Shown in pieces: positions 26,553 to 35,664 of a DNA stretch of 64,000 nt (its first letter is position 1; each line of letters opens with the position of its first letter). Made by a program: the position numbers and the translations under genes. The notes beneath the pieces are model-generated. The model was not told the DNA's origin and searched no databases. It worked only from the letters and a program-made list of their open reading frames with translations. This stretch comes from Nocardioides luteus (lineage in GTDB: Bacteria > Actinomycetota > Actinomycetes > Propionibacteriales > Nocardioidaceae): assembly GCF_000960475.2 (NCBI RefSeq), contig NZ_JZDQ02000016.1:59112-123111 (forward strand). Direction: 5' to 3'.

Positions 26553-27650
26553 TCAGGACTGGAGGTCGACGACGACGCGGGTGACGTCTCCGGACGTCAT
26601 CGCCTCGAATCCCTCGTTGATCTCGGCGAAGGGGACGACCCGGGTGACCATCTCGTCGAGCAGGAGCCGTCCCTGCTGGTAGAGCCGGGCGAACTGGGCG
26701 ATGTCCTCGCGGGCCTGCCCCGATCCCATGTAGGAGCCGATCAGGCGCTTCTCGGTGAAGAAGAAGTCGTGCGCAGGGACACTGATCTCGGTGCCCGCCG
26801 GTGCGATGCCGACGAGGCAGGCGGTACCGGTCGGACGCACCAGAGCCAGGGCGGTCTGTGCGGTACGCGCCGATCCGACCGCCTCGAAGGCATAGTCCAC
26901 ACCGTCCCCCAGAAGGCGGTGCAGCTCCTCGACGGTGTCGCACTCTCCGCCGTTGATCACGTGGGTGGCGCCGTAGGTGCGCGCGGCCTTCAGCCGGTCC
27001 TCGTCGAGGTCGATCGCGACGATGACCGACGCGCCGGCGAGCCGGGCGCCCTGGATGATCGCCGATCCGACGCCGCCGCAGCCGATGACCGCGACGGTGC
27101 TGCCGGGACGTACCTGGGCGCCGCGGAAGACGGCGCCGACCCCGGTGACGATGCAGCACGACAGCAGGCAGCCGACGTGCAGGGGGATGTCGTCGGGCAG
27201 CCGTACGAGTGCTCGCTCCCGCAGCAGGATGTGCTGCGAGAACGCGCCGATGGCAGCGAGCCGATCGATCGGCCGGCCGTCGAGGGTCTCGAACGCGGGG
27301 CGTTGCCGGCGGCGTACCTCATCGAGGCGCAGGCACTGGGTGGAGCGGCCGGCGTCGCAGTTGACGCATCCGCCGCAGGACGGGGTCAGGGCACCCGTGA
27401 CCCGGTCGCCGGGACGCAGCGAGGTCACCGCCGACCCGACCGACTCGACCACGCCGGCCACCTCGTGCCCGACGACGACCGGGACGTCCGACGGCACGGT
27501 GCCGGTCATGTAGTGGAGGTCGCTGTGGCACAGCCCGGCGTGGCTGACCGCGACCCGCACCTCGTGCGGCTCGGGGTCGTCGACGCGGATGTCGGTGAGC
27601 TCCAGCGGTGCGCCGATCTCGTTCAGGACGGCGGCTCGGGTGGCGATCAT
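26553..27650 (-). CDS. zinc-dependent alcohol dehydrogenase (AdhD-like)
   Basis: 365 residues. Zn-binding pattern: GLCHSDLHYM, GHEVAGVVESVG, and the structural Cys set SCGGCVNCDAGRSTQC; the coenzyme motif is GCGGVGSAI. Resembles the class III / mycobacterial AdhD group. The start ATG overlaps the stop of the enoyl-CoA hydratase gene by 4 bp. In the proposed route it oxidises a primary alcohol released by the HSL-type esterase. NAD(P)+ dependent, cytosolic. Confidence 0.93.
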   Translation of the reverse strand: MIATRAAVLNEIGAPLELTDIRVDDPEPHEVRVAVSHAGLCHSDLHYMTGTVPSDVPVVVGHEVAGVVESVGSAVTSLRPGDRVTGALTPSCGGCVNCDAGRSTQCLRLDEVRRRQRPAFETLDGRPIDRLAAIGAFSQHILLRERALVRLPDDIPLHVGCLLSCCIVTGVGAVFRGAQVRPGSTVAVIGCGGVGSAIIQGARLAGASVIVAIDLDEDRLKAARTYGATHVINGGECDTVEELHRLLGDGVDYAFEAVGSARTAQTALALVRPTGTACLVGIAPAGTEISVPAHDFFFTEKRLIGSYMGSGQAREDIAQFARLYQQGRLLLDEMVTRVVPFAEINEGFEAMTSGDVTRVVVDLQS

Positions 27651-28420
27651 GCGGTGGTCTCCCTCGTGTTCCAGAAGCCGACGACGCCGGCGGTGAGCAG
27701 TCCGCTCGACCACGCCTCGTGGGCGGCGTGGTCCTCGCGCTCGAAGGCGGCCTCGACCTCGGCGGTCATGGGCCGCAGCAGCGCGAGGTGGAGCGCGGTG
27801 GTGTTCCCCTCCGGGGTCCACGCGTGCACAGTGTCGACGGCGTGCTCGAGGAGCCGGTCGGGCTCGACCACCTCGTCGAGCAGCCCGATCCGCAGCGCTT
27901 CCGCCGCCGGGACCCGCGGCGATCCCAGGACCATGCGCATCGCGTGGTTGCCGACCAGACGCCGCAGCAGCAGGCTGGTCGCGTTGGAGATGGTGAGCCC
28001 GCGGGCGTTCTCCGGCTGGAAGTACTCGGTGGCCGGTGTGCCGATCCGGGCGTCGCAGCACAGCGTGATCTCGGAGGCACCGCCGACGGCGAGCCCGTTG
28101 ACGGCCGCGACCACGGGAACCCGCGTCTGCAGGATCGCGCGGGTGACGTCGTGGAAGCTCTCGAAGGCCTCGCGGACCTCGGCCTCCGTGGTCGGCGCGT
28201 GCTTCAGGTCCTCGCCGGCGGAGAAGGCGCGGCCGCGTCCGGTGAGCACGATGCCGCGGACGGTCTCGCCGGTGCCGAGCTCACGTACGAGCGCTGCCAG
28301 GCGCAGCCGCATGGCCACGGTGAGAGCGTTGAGCTTGTCGGGACGGTCGAGCGTGAGCACGGCGACGTCGCTCACGACGGCGACGTCGATGTGGTCCTGG
28401 CTGGTTGCAGGGATGGTCAT
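27647..28420 (-). CDS. enoyl-CoA hydratase/isomerase family protein
   Basis: 257 residues. Crotonase fold: oxyanion-hole segments FSAGEDLKH and NGLAVGGASEITLCCD. The usual catalytic region is atypical: only one of the two expected Glu positions is evident (FQPENARGL), and the following GGTQRL-type stretch reads TISNATSLLL, so hydration chemistry is uncertain and another crotonase reaction (isomerase, hydrolase, dehalogenase) is possible. Coupled by 4-bp overlap to the dehydrogenase gene and 2 bp after the acyl-CoA synthetase gene. Confidence 0.88.
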   Translation of the reverse strand: MTIPATSQDHIDVAVVSDVAVLTLDRPDKLNALTVAMRLRLAALVRELGTGETVRGIVLTGRGRAFSAGEDLKHAPTTEAEVREAFESFHDVTRAILQTRVPVVAAVNGLAVGGASEITLCCDARIGTPATEYFQPENARGLTISNATSLLLRRLVGNHAMRMVLGSPRVPAAEALRIGLLDEVVEPDRLLEHAVDTVHAWTPEGNTTALHLALLRPMTAEVEAAFEREDHAAHEAWSSGLLTAGVVGFWNTRETTA

Positions 28421-28422
28421 GG

Positions 28423-30030
28423 TCAGCTCCTCGGCCGGGCGAAGTCGTACGTGGTCCCGGGCTCGGCGGCGGCCCGGGCCTTGAGCGCGGGCTTGGAGAC
28501 CCGCTCGGAGGGGGTACGCGGGAGGTCGGCGACGAACTCGACGTAGCGGGGCACCTTGAACCGGGCGAGCTGGGCGCCCGCGCGCTCGAGGAGCTCCTGG
28601 GCGGTGGCCCGGTCCTCCGGCACCCCTCCCCTGAGCTGGACGAAGGCCTTGACCTCCTCGCCCATGACCTCGTCGGGTACGGCGACGACGGCCGCGGCCA
28701 CGATCCGGTCGTCCCGCTCGAGGACGGTCTCGACCTCGGCACAGGCGATGTTCTCGCCGCCGCGTCGCACCATGTCCTTGATCCGGCCGACCAGCTGGAT
28801 GCCGCCGTCGGGACGGCGGACGACGAGGTCGCCGGTGTGCAGCCAACCGTCGCGCAGCACGTTGGCCGTGGCCTCGGGGCGGTTCCAGTAGCCGCTCATC
28901 ATCGGCGTTCCCGAGATGACGAGCTCACCGGACTCTCCGTCCGGCACCTCCTCGCCGGGATCGGCGGGATCGACGACCCGGACGTGCTTGGACGGAACCG
29001 GACGCCCCAGGCTTCCGCTGCCGACGGCGGCCGGGTCGTCGAACGGGCTGAACAGGTCGATCCCCGACTCGGTCATCCCGTAGACCTCACGCCACGGCGC
29101 ACCCCACCGTTCCTCCAGCCGGGCATGGAGCGCGACCGGGATGCCCGAGCAGAGCACCATGCGGAGGTCGTTCTCCCGGTCCTCGGCGGTCGGCGGCTGC
29201 TTGAACAGCAGGGTCGGCATCGAGCCGAGGACGTAGAAGAAGGTCGCCCGGTGGCGGCGTACGTCGCTCATGAAGGTCGACGCGGAGAAGCGCGGCAGCA
29301 CGACCAGCGGGGCGCCGAGCGTCAGGGCGAGCGCGGTGTTCCACTGAGGGTCCATGTAGGAGAACGGCTGCGAGGTCAGCAGTACGTCCTCGGCCCCGAG
29401 GCCCGTGGTGGCGGCGCAGATCCACCCCAGCCGGACCCAGTAGTCGTGGCTGAGCATGCATGCCTTCGGGAAGCCGGTCGTGCCGGAGGTGTACTGCAGG
29501 TTCGCGAGCGTCTCGGCCGCGACCGGCAGCTGCGGGGCGGTGACCGGGAAACCCTCGGATCCGTCGTCGGGGACCTCGATGACACGGACACCGGTCAGGT
29601 CGGGCTCATCCGTCAGCACCCCGGCGACCAGGACGGAGCGCTCGGCGTCGGTGACGACGACGCGGGCTCCGGAGTCCTTCAGGACGAAGGCGAGGTCGGC
29701 GCGCCGGTAGCCGCAGTTGACCGGCACCGCGACCGCGCCGGCCTTCAGCGCGGCCAGCCAGGCCACCGGCCAGTGCACGACGTTCGGGAGCATGATCGCG
29801 ACCCGGTCCCCCGGGCGGATGCCATCGACGTCGATGAGCCGGTGGGCCAGCCGGGAGGTCCAGGCGTCGATCTCGGCGAAGCTCCACGACCACTCGCCGA
29901 AACGCAGGAACTCCCGGTCGCCCGAGTCCTGGGCGCGCTGCGCCAACAGCTGGTTCAGCGTGGGGACGGCGGGGTCGTCCTTCATCCGTGCGGCCGCGAC
30001 GACGGGTCCGGCCGTGACATGTGTGTTCAC
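28423..30030 (-). CDS. acyl-CoA synthetase (AMP-forming, FadD13/cyclohexanecarboxylate-ligase-like)
   Basis: 535 residues from GTG 30030. The P-loop-like motif is YTSGTTGFPKA, the adenylation motif YGMTESG, and the hinge HTGDLVVRRPDGG plus GRIKDMVRRGGENIA; the C-terminal Lys is in RTPSERVSK. Activates a carboxylic acid with ATP and CoA. The GTG overlaps the stop of the upstream amidotransferase gene by 4 bp. In the proposed pathway it activates the acid left after aldehyde oxidation. Confidence 0.92.
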   Translation of the reverse strand: MNTHVTAGPVVAAARMKDDPAVPTLNQLLAQRAQDSGDREFLRFGEWSWSFAEIDAWTSRLAHRLIDVDGIRPGDRVAIMLPNVVHWPVAWLAALKAGAVAVPVNCGYRRADLAFVLKDSGARVVVTDAERSVLVAGVLTDEPDLTGVRVIEVPDDGSEGFPVTAPQLPVAAETLANLQYTSGTTGFPKACMLSHDYWVRLGWICAATTGLGAEDVLLTSQPFSYMDPQWNTALALTLGAPLVVLPRFSASTFMSDVRRHRATFFYVLGSMPTLLFKQPPTAEDRENDLRMVLCSGIPVALHARLEERWGAPWREVYGMTESGIDLFSPFDDPAAVGSGSLGRPVPSKHVRVVDPADPGEEVPDGESGELVISGTPMMSGYWNRPEATANVLRDGWLHTGDLVVRRPDGGIQLVGRIKDMVRRGGENIACAEVETVLERDDRIVAAAVVAVPDEVMGEEVKAFVQLRGGVPEDRATAQELLERAGAQLARFKVPRYVEFVADLPRTPSERVSKPALKARAAAEPGTTYDFARPRS

Positions 30031-30839
30031 TGAGGGCTCCTCTGCTCCTGCGTGACGGGTTCGTGCTGCGCGAGCCGCCACACCGCCTGCTCGACGACCC
30101 AGGTCAGCGCCGGGTCGTTGCTCTTCATCCACTCCGGGTGCCACTGGACGCCGAGGACCGGGCGACCCGGCACCTCGATCGACTCGACGACGCCGTCGTC
30201 GGTCCGGCCGGTCACGACCACCCCGGCGCCGCACCGGTCGACGGCCTGGTGGTGCCACGAGTTGGTGATCGTCTCGGTGCCGAACAGGCCGGCGGCGATC
30301 GTTCCCTGCGCGAAGGAGACGACGTGGTCGACGGTGCCGTCGGTGGGCGCGATCTCGGCCGAGAGATGGCTCACCGGACCGTCCGCGAGATGGGGCACGA
30401 GCGTGCCGCCGAGGGCGACGTTGAGCACCTGCATGCCCCGGCACACGCCGAGCACCGGGATGCCCCGCTCGATCGCCGCGCGGACGAGCGCGATCTCGTA
30501 CGCATCCCGCTCGGTGTCGTGCACCATCGGGTTCGTCCGCGGGTCGACGTCACGCACCACGGAGGTGTCGCCACCCCAGAAGGCGGGGTGCACGTCCTGG
30601 CCGCCGGTGATCACGACGCCCGAGAGCCAGGCGGAGACCGCCTCGGTGTCGGTGTCGTAGGACAGGTGCACGGGCAGCCCACCGGCCTCGGCGATCCGGG
30701 TGGCGAAGTCCGACATGGAGGTGTCGATGCAGCGGTCGCCGTAGCGCGGGTCGGCGCCGTTCAGCACGGACAGCTGGAACCGGCGTCCGGTGATGCCGAT
30801 CAACGGCCGCATCACCCCGGTCTTCTCGCCGGCGCTCAC
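30027..30839 (-). CDS. class I glutamine amidotransferase, gamma-glutamyl-GABA hydrolase (PuuD)-like
   Basis: 270 residues if started at GTG 30839, which overlaps the glutamine-synthetase-like stop by 4 bp (GTGA); the ATG at 30812 (MRPLIGITGRR) is a close alternative. Peptidase C26 type: nucleophile Cys in GVCRGMQVLN, catalytic His-Glu in GVQWHPEW. PuuD-type enzymes remove the glutamyl group from gamma-glutamylated products. Its place next to a gamma-glutamylamide synthetase gene is the classic pairing. Confidence 0.9.
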   Translation of the reverse strand: MSAGEKTGVMRPLIGITGRRFQLSVLNGADPRYGDRCIDTSMSDFATRIAEAGGLPVHLSYDTDTEAVSAWLSGVVITGGQDVHPAFWGGDTSVVRDVDPRTNPMVHDTERDAYEIALVRAAIERGIPVLGVCRGMQVLNVALGGTLVPHLADGPVSHLSAEIAPTDGTVDHVVSFAQGTIAAGLFGTETITNSWHHQAVDRCGAGVVVTGRTDDGVVESIEVPGRPVLGVQWHPEWMKSNDPALTWVVEQAVWRLAQHEPVTQEQRSPQ

Positions 30840-32179
30840 GGGAACTCGAAGTATCGCTGGGACTCCCACGCGGAGAGCTCGACGAACGGATCGCCGCCCT
30901 TGGTGTGGAACTCCATCCACTCCCACCGCCGTGACGCGACCCAGAAGTCGACGAACTCGTCGCCCAGGTACTCACGCAGCAGCGGGTCGGCGTCGAGCGC
31001 GGCGCCGGCCTTCGACATGGTGTCGGGGATCCGGCGTACGCCACAGCTCTCGGGCAGGCACCAGGCCATGTCCGTGACCTCCGGGGGCGGGTCGATCCGG
31101 CGCTCGATGCCGGCCAGGACGCCCGCCAGCACGGCGGCGATCGCGAAGTAGGGGTTCACGTCGGCTCCCGGCAGCCGGTACTCCAGGCGCGAGTACTTCG
31201 GGTGCCCGGTGATCGCCCGGACCGCGGCGGTCTTGTTGTTGACGCCCCAGCTGACGGTGGTCGGCGGTCCGGTGAGGTCGACGAGCCGGCGGTAGGAGGT
31301 GATCTGCGGCATCACGACGGACGTCGCTCCCGGCATGGTGGCGAGCAACCCGCCGACCGCGTGCCGCATCAGCTCGGACGGCCCGTCCTCGGCGAAGAAC
31401 CGGTTCACGCCGTCGCTCTGCAGCGAGACGTTGATGTGGGCGCCCTGGCCGAAGCCCGCGGTGGGCTTGGCCATGAACGAGACGGTGTGGCCCAGCTCGT
31501 GGGCGACCTCGCGCATCACCTGCCGGGTGCGGGCCCAGCCGTCGCCGAGCCGGACCGGGTCGGTCGGCGCGAGGTTGAGCTCGGTCTGGCCGGGCGCCGC
31601 CTCGTCGGTCCACGCCTCCCACGCGATGCCGACCTGGTCGAGCCGCTCGACGACGGCCTCCATGTAGGCGACCCAGTCGCCCGACCGGGCGAGGTGGTAC
31701 GTCGCCCCGGTGCTGCCACCGAGCGGCGTCAGGTCGCGGTAGCCACGCGTACGCGCCTCCTGCACCGACTCCTCGAAGAGGGTCGCCTCGATCTCGACGG
31801 CGACGGTGGCTGCGTACCCGAGGTCGGCGAGGCGGGCCACCAGCCTCCGCACCAGGTTGCGCGGACAGATCGGCACCGGCGTGCCGTCCTTGAGCCAGTA
31901 GTCGCCGATCACCGCGTCCAGACCCGGTTTCCACTCGACCAGGGTCGACATGTCCGGGACCATCTGGATGTCGTAGAGGTTGCCCCGCCACTCCGGGAAG
32001 GCGTCGCCGAGGACGATCTCGTTGTTGAGGTCGATGGCGAACAGGATGTCGGCGAACGCGAAGCCGCTCTCCTTGCCGGCCTCGAACTTCTGCCGGGAGA
32101 CGTTCTTGCCGAGGAGGCTGCCTTCGTGGTTCGTGGCCTCGAGGCGTACGGCCTTGGGGGCCTGGGCGAGCTCAGACAT
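30836..32179 (-). CDS. gamma-glutamylamide synthetase, glutamine synthetase family (PuuA/IpuC-like)
   Basis: 447 residues. GS-fold: N-terminal beta-grasp (SGFAFADILFAIDLNNEI), metal/ATP site Glu in VEIEATLFEE, GFGQGAHINVSLQ for glutamate and ATP binding, and RLEYRLPGADVNPYFA near the C-terminus. The amino-substrate region differs from true GlnA, and there is no adenylylation-site loop, so it should glutamylate an organic amine rather than ammonia. Overlaps the SCP2-like gene by 8 bp and the hydrolase gene by 4 bp. Candidate substrates: aliphatic, cyclic or aromatic amines. Confidence 0.9.
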   Translation of the reverse strand: MSELAQAPKAVRLEATNHEGSLLGKNVSRQKFEAGKESGFAFADILFAIDLNNEIVLGDAFPEWRGNLYDIQMVPDMSTLVEWKPGLDAVIGDYWLKDGTPVPICPRNLVRRLVARLADLGYAATVAVEIEATLFEESVQEARTRGYRDLTPLGGSTGATYHLARSGDWVAYMEAVVERLDQVGIAWEAWTDEAAPGQTELNLAPTDPVRLGDGWARTRQVMREVAHELGHTVSFMAKPTAGFGQGAHINVSLQSDGVNRFFAEDGPSELMRHAVGGLLATMPGATSVVMPQITSYRRLVDLTGPPTTVSWGVNNKTAAVRAITGHPKYSRLEYRLPGADVNPYFAIAAVLAGVLAGIERRIDPPPEVTDMAWCLPESCGVRRIPDTMSKAGAALDADPLLREYLGDEFVDFWVASRRWEWMEFHTKGGDPFVELSAWESQRYFEFP

Positions 32180-32822
32180 CGAAGCGGACCTTCCAGGAGG
32201 CTGCCGTCATGACGGACAGCTGGGACAAGGTGCCCTGGACCTGCACACCGGCGGCCAGGGAGGCGAGGAAGTCGTCGGCGCCGCTGAAGACCCCGGCGAG
32301 GAGGTCGGCGGGGCCGGCGACCAGATAGCTCGTCGGGCCGTCGCCGAAGCGGCCGTGCTCGGCACCGTCGGGCCCGTCGGCCTCCACGACGAGGACGTCG
32401 GGGATGCCCGGGATGTCGCGGGTGACCTCCCAGAACCGGACTGCCGCTTCCCGCCAGCCGGGCAGAGGCGGACGCAGTGCTCGCAGCACGCCGGCTGCCA
32501 GCTCGGCGTCTCCGGCCGGCTCCCGGCTGGGCGCGAAGCGGGCGCCGAGGTCGACCACGACCGTCGCGTCGGCCTCGGCCGAGACGCCGGCGGCGACCTC
32601 CACGCCGCCGGACGCGAAGACCAGCGTTGCCGCCTGTGGCGTGTCGTGGGATCGAACGACGACGGTGCCCACGAGTCCGTCCATCACCTCCGGCGTGCGG
32701 GCTGACGCGTCGCGCAGGGTCCGCGCCAGGAGACGGACGATCGGGATCGGGTCGTCCTCGACGGCGATGCCGGCCGTCCTGAGACGCGCCGGCGGCGCCT
32801 CGATCGTCGTGCTCTCGGTCAT
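32172..32822 (-). CDS. SCP2-like (sterol-carrier fold) protein, probably two repeats
   Basis: 216 residues. The N-terminal half contains ATLVFASGGVEVAAG and DATVVVDLGARF; the C-terminal half contains TSYLVAGPADLLAGVFSG and FLASLAAGVQVQGTLSQL. Both follow the SCP2 beta-strand then helix then G-x-L-x-V-x-G pattern, suggesting tandem SCP2-like units that bind a hydrophobic ligand. It leads the seven-gene operon and carries the operator 36 bp upstream. A role as carrier of a hydrophobic intermediate is inference; the family call is by pattern only. Confidence 0.6.
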   Translation of the reverse strand: MTESTTIEAPPARLRTAGIAVEDDPIPIVRLLARTLRDASARTPEVMDGLVGTVVVRSHDTPQAATLVFASGGVEVAAGVSAEADATVVVDLGARFAPSREPAGDAELAAGVLRALRPPLPGWREAAVRFWEVTRDIPGIPDVLVVEADGPDGAEHGRFGDGPTSYLVAGPADLLAGVFSGADDFLASLAAGVQVQGTLSQLSVMTAASWKVRFDV

Positions 32823-32857
32823 TCCTCGGCCCTCCGGGGTGGGGTGGTCACTCGAAC

Positions 32858-32886
32858 TTAGTCATTTGACTCGATCGTTTGACCAA
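32858..32886. promoter_or_regulatory. 29-bp dyad operator, copy 2 (TTAGTCAT-N13-TTGACCAA)
   Basis: Left arm identical to copy 1; right arm differs at two positions. Same 13-bp spacer. Lies 36 bp upstream of the SCP2-like start, the position expected for promoter blockage of the minus-strand operon. Confidence 0.75.
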
Positions 32887-32994
32887 TGATGGTGCGACCC
32901 AGATCACGCCTTGTCAACCACCTCGTCCAGATCCGCGAAATCGCCCAGCCATCTGCCAGACACCTCTTGACGAGGCATGAGACCTGGCACACAC

Positions 32995-33023
32995 TTAGTC
33001 ATCCGACCCAATCAAATGACTAA
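32995..33023. promoter_or_regulatory. 29-bp dyad operator, copy 3 (TTAGTCAT-N13-ATGACTAA)
   Basis: Arms identical to copy 1 and the same 13-bp spacer. Lies 51 bp upstream of the monooxygenase start. The 108 bp between copies 2 and 3 hold no gene and presumably contain both divergent promoters. Confidence 0.82.
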
Positions 33024-33074
33024 CTTGGTGCGCCGACGAGAGACAAGGCCCCACCACCGAGAAGGACGCAGACC

Positions 33075-34601
33075 ATGAACCAGCTCGACACCACGGCCGA
33101 GACGGCCGACATCGTCGTCATCGGCGCCGGGCTCTCCGGCATCGGCGCGGCGAAGTACCTGAAGGACGACTTCCCCGACAAGAAGATCCTCCTGTTGGAG
33201 TCCCGCGACTCGATCGGCGGCACCTGGGACCTGTTCAAGTACCCGGGCATCCGGTCCGACGACGCCGTGCACCACTATGGCTTCGCGTTCAAGCCGTGGC
33301 TGCACGAGGACGCGATCGCCGAGGGGCACCTGATCATGGACTACCTGCACGAGACTCTGACCGAGTTCGGCCTCGACAAGATCCTGCGCCTGCGGCACCG
33401 GGTCACCGCCGCCGACTGGTCCAGCCAGGACGCGCAGTGGACGTTGCACGTCACCGTCACCGACGAGCAGGGCAACGAGACCCACCAGATCATCCGCACC
33501 AGCTTCGTCTTCAGCAGCACCGGCTACTACCGATACGACGAGGGCTACGAGCCGCGGTTCGAAGGTCGCGAGGACTTCCAGGGCGACATCCTGCACCCGC
33601 AGCACTGGCCCGAGGGCTACGACTACAGCGGCAAGCGCGTCGTGATCATCGGCAGCGGTGCGACCGCCGTGACCATGCTCCCCGCGATGCTCAAGGGCGA
33701 CGGCGCGGCGGCCCACGTCACGATGCTGCAGCGAACCCCGAGCTACATCGCCTCGATCCCCCGGGTGGACAAGGTCGCCCAGGTGCTGATGAAGGTCTTC
33801 GGCATCGAGCGCGGCTATGCCCTGACGCGACGCAAGAACATCTGGCGCGACCACTTCCTGGTGACGGTCATGAGCAGGTTCCCCAGGTTCGGGCGCTGGC
33901 TCGTACGCAGCATGACGGTGAAGGAGCTGCCCAAGGGCTTCGACGTCGACACCCACTTCTCGCCGCCGTACAACCCCTGGGACCAGCGCCTGTGCGCCAC
34001 CCCGGACGGCGACTTCTTCCAGGCGATCCGCGAGGGCAGCGCCGACGTGGTGACCGACCAGATCGAGCGCTTCACCAAGGACGGCATCCAGCTGATGTCG
34101 GGCCGGCACCTGAAGGCCGACATCATCGTCACCGCGACCGGCCTCGCCATGCAGATGCTGGGCGGCATCGAGCCCACCGTGGACGGCACTCCCGTCAAGG
34201 TCTCCGACTCCGTCCTCTACCGGGGCGCGCTGATCTCCGGCGTACCCAACTGGGCGCTGATGATCGGCTTCACCAAGGCGACCTGGACCCTGCGGATCCG
34301 CAACGTGACCCGTCTGGTCGCCGAGGTGATCCGCGAGATGGACCGCCAGGGCCGCGACATCGCGCTGCCCGTCGCGCCGGAAGGCATGCCCACCGCGGAC
34401 CTGTTCGACCTCTCGGCGGGCTACATGCGGCGAGCCAAGGACGTGCTCCCCCGCCAGGGCACCGGCCTCCCGTGGCAGATGCACACGACCTTCGTGAGGG
34501 ACAACCGGCTCTTCAAGGGCCGGCTCATCCATGACGACATCAAGTTCTCGAATCGAACCAGCAGCCCCGAGCGGGTCACGAGCGTGGAAGCGGTGTCATG
34601 A
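33075..34601 (+). CDS. Baeyer-Villiger / flavin-containing monooxygenase (EthA/MymA-like)
   Basis: 508 residues. FAD motif GAGLSG (17-22), then GGTWDLFKYPGIRSD as in EthA-type enzymes; the type I BVMO fingerprint FxGxxxHxxxWP is exact at 168-179 (FQGDILHPQHWP); the NADPH motif is GSGATA (193-198). These enzymes insert O2-derived oxygen next to a carbonyl (ketone to ester or lactone) or oxidise S/N. First gene of the operon with esterase and FAD amine oxidase, with operator copy 3 upstream. ATG has GAGAAGGA upstream. Confidence 0.93.
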   Translation: MNQLDTTAETADIVVIGAGLSGIGAAKYLKDDFPDKKILLLESRDSIGGTWDLFKYPGIRSDDAVHHYGFAFKPWLHEDAIAEGHLIMDYLHETLTEFGLDKILRLRHRVTAADWSSQDAQWTLHVTVTDEQGNETHQIIRTSFVFSSTGYYRYDEGYEPRFEGREDFQGDILHPQHWPEGYDYSGKRVVIIGSGATAVTMLPAMLKGDGAAAHVTMLQRTPSYIASIPRVDKVAQVLMKVFGIERGYALTRRKNIWRDHFLVTVMSRFPRFGRWLVRSMTVKELPKGFDVDTHFSPPYNPWDQRLCATPDGDFFQAIREGSADVVTDQIERFTKDGIQLMSGRHLKADIIVTATGLAMQMLGGIEPTVDGTPVKVSDSVLYRGALISGVPNWALMIGFTKATWTLRIRNVTRLVAEVIREMDRQGRDIALPVAPEGMPTADLFDLSAGYMRRAKDVLPRQGTGLPWQMHTTFVRDNRLFKGRLIHDDIKFSNRTSSPERVTSVEAVS

Positions 34602-35659
34602 GCGAACAGCACTTCACCCTCGGCCAGCGCTTCCAGCGAGCGCTCCTGATCTTCCTGAGCCGCCTGCCCGCAGGCCTGCAGCGCCTGCTGGCGCGACCGG
34701 CGACGAACTCGGCCGGCGACACCATGGCGCCCGACGTCGCCCTGCTGATGAAGCTCGGCGAGTCCGGGCCCGACTACAGCGACCTGCCGCCCGCGGAAGC
34801 GCGAGCGACGACGGAGCGCGACCTGCTCCTCTTCGCCTCGCGGATCGAGCCCTGCGCCCTGGAGGAGGAGATCGTCGTCTCGGACGCGGTCCAGCTCACC
34901 CGTTACAGCAACGGCACGCCCTCACGAGGCCTGGTCCTCTTCTTCCACGGTGGCGGCTTCGTGATCGGGAGCCGCGCCAGCTACACCGCGCCGGCGCGCA
35001 TGTTCGCGCACGGCACCGGGGCCGACGTCGTCTCGGTCGAGTACCGCCTGGCGCCTGACGCTCCCTTCCCCGCCGCCCAGGACGACGCGATCGTGGCCTG
35101 GCGGTACGTCGTCGCGCACGCCGCCGACTGGGGTGTCGACCCGCACCGCATCGTCGTCGCCGGCGAGAGCGCCGGGGGCAACATCGCCGCCGTCCTGTCC
35201 CAGCACGTACGCGGCGAGGCGGTGCGGCCCATGGCCCAGGTGCTGATCCAGCCGGTGACCGATCTCGTGGAGCACCGCCCGTCGCAGGACGAGTTCGCGG
35301 GTTCGCCCGCCCTGTCTGCCAAGCAGGTCGCCTGGTTCGTCCAGAACTACCTGCCGGAGGGGACCGATACGGCGGACCCGCGCGTCTCGCCATACCGGGC
35401 CGACAGCCTGGCCGGGCTTCCGCCGGCGATCGTCAACCTGGCCGGGTTCGACCCGCTCCACGACGACGGAACGGCCTATGCGACCGCGCTGCTCGAGGCC
35501 GGCGTGCCGGTCGAGGTCACGCGCGAGGCCGGCCTGGTGCACGGCTACCTCTCCTACACCGCGGTCAGCCCGAGCTGCCGGAAGGCGACCGAGCGACTCG
35601 TCGCCTCCGTCTCGGCAGCACTCGACCGCACCGAACACACCGCTACGAAAGCGAGCTGA
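34598..35659 (+). CDS. alpha/beta hydrolase, hormone-sensitive-lipase family (LipR-like)
   Basis: 353 residues. HGGG oxyanion motif at 117-120, nucleophile S191 in GESAGG, acid in AGFDPLHDDG, His in LVHGYLS. N-terminal ~40 residues are basic/hydrophobic (cap or membrane-contacting region). Start ATG overlaps the BVMO stop by 4 bp. A BVMO next to an HSL-type esterase is the standard pairing for opening the ester or lactone the BVMO makes, and also recalls the mycobacterial mymA-lipR pair. Confidence 0.93.
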   Translation: MSEQHFTLGQRFQRALLIFLSRLPAGLQRLLARPATNSAGDTMAPDVALLMKLGESGPDYSDLPPAEARATTERDLLLFASRIEPCALEEEIVVSDAVQLTRYSNGTPSRGLVLFFHGGGFVIGSRASYTAPARMFAHGTGADVVSVEYRLAPDAPFPAAQDDAIVAWRYVVAHAADWGVDPHRIVVAGESAGGNIAAVLSQHVRGEAVRPMAQVLIQPVTDLVEHRPSQDEFAGSPALSAKQVAWFVQNYLPEGTDTADPRVSPYRADSLAGLPPAIVNLAGFDPLHDDGTAYATALLEAGVPVEVTREAGLVHGYLSYTAVSPSCRKATERLVASVSAALDRTEHTATKAS

Positions 35660-35664
35660 GCACC

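Noticed and set aside
30836..32179. Housekeeping glutamine synthetase GlnA
   Set aside because: Shorter in the amine-site region, lacks the adenylylation loop, and sits in a catabolic operon with a PuuD-like hydrolase under a TetR-type operator.
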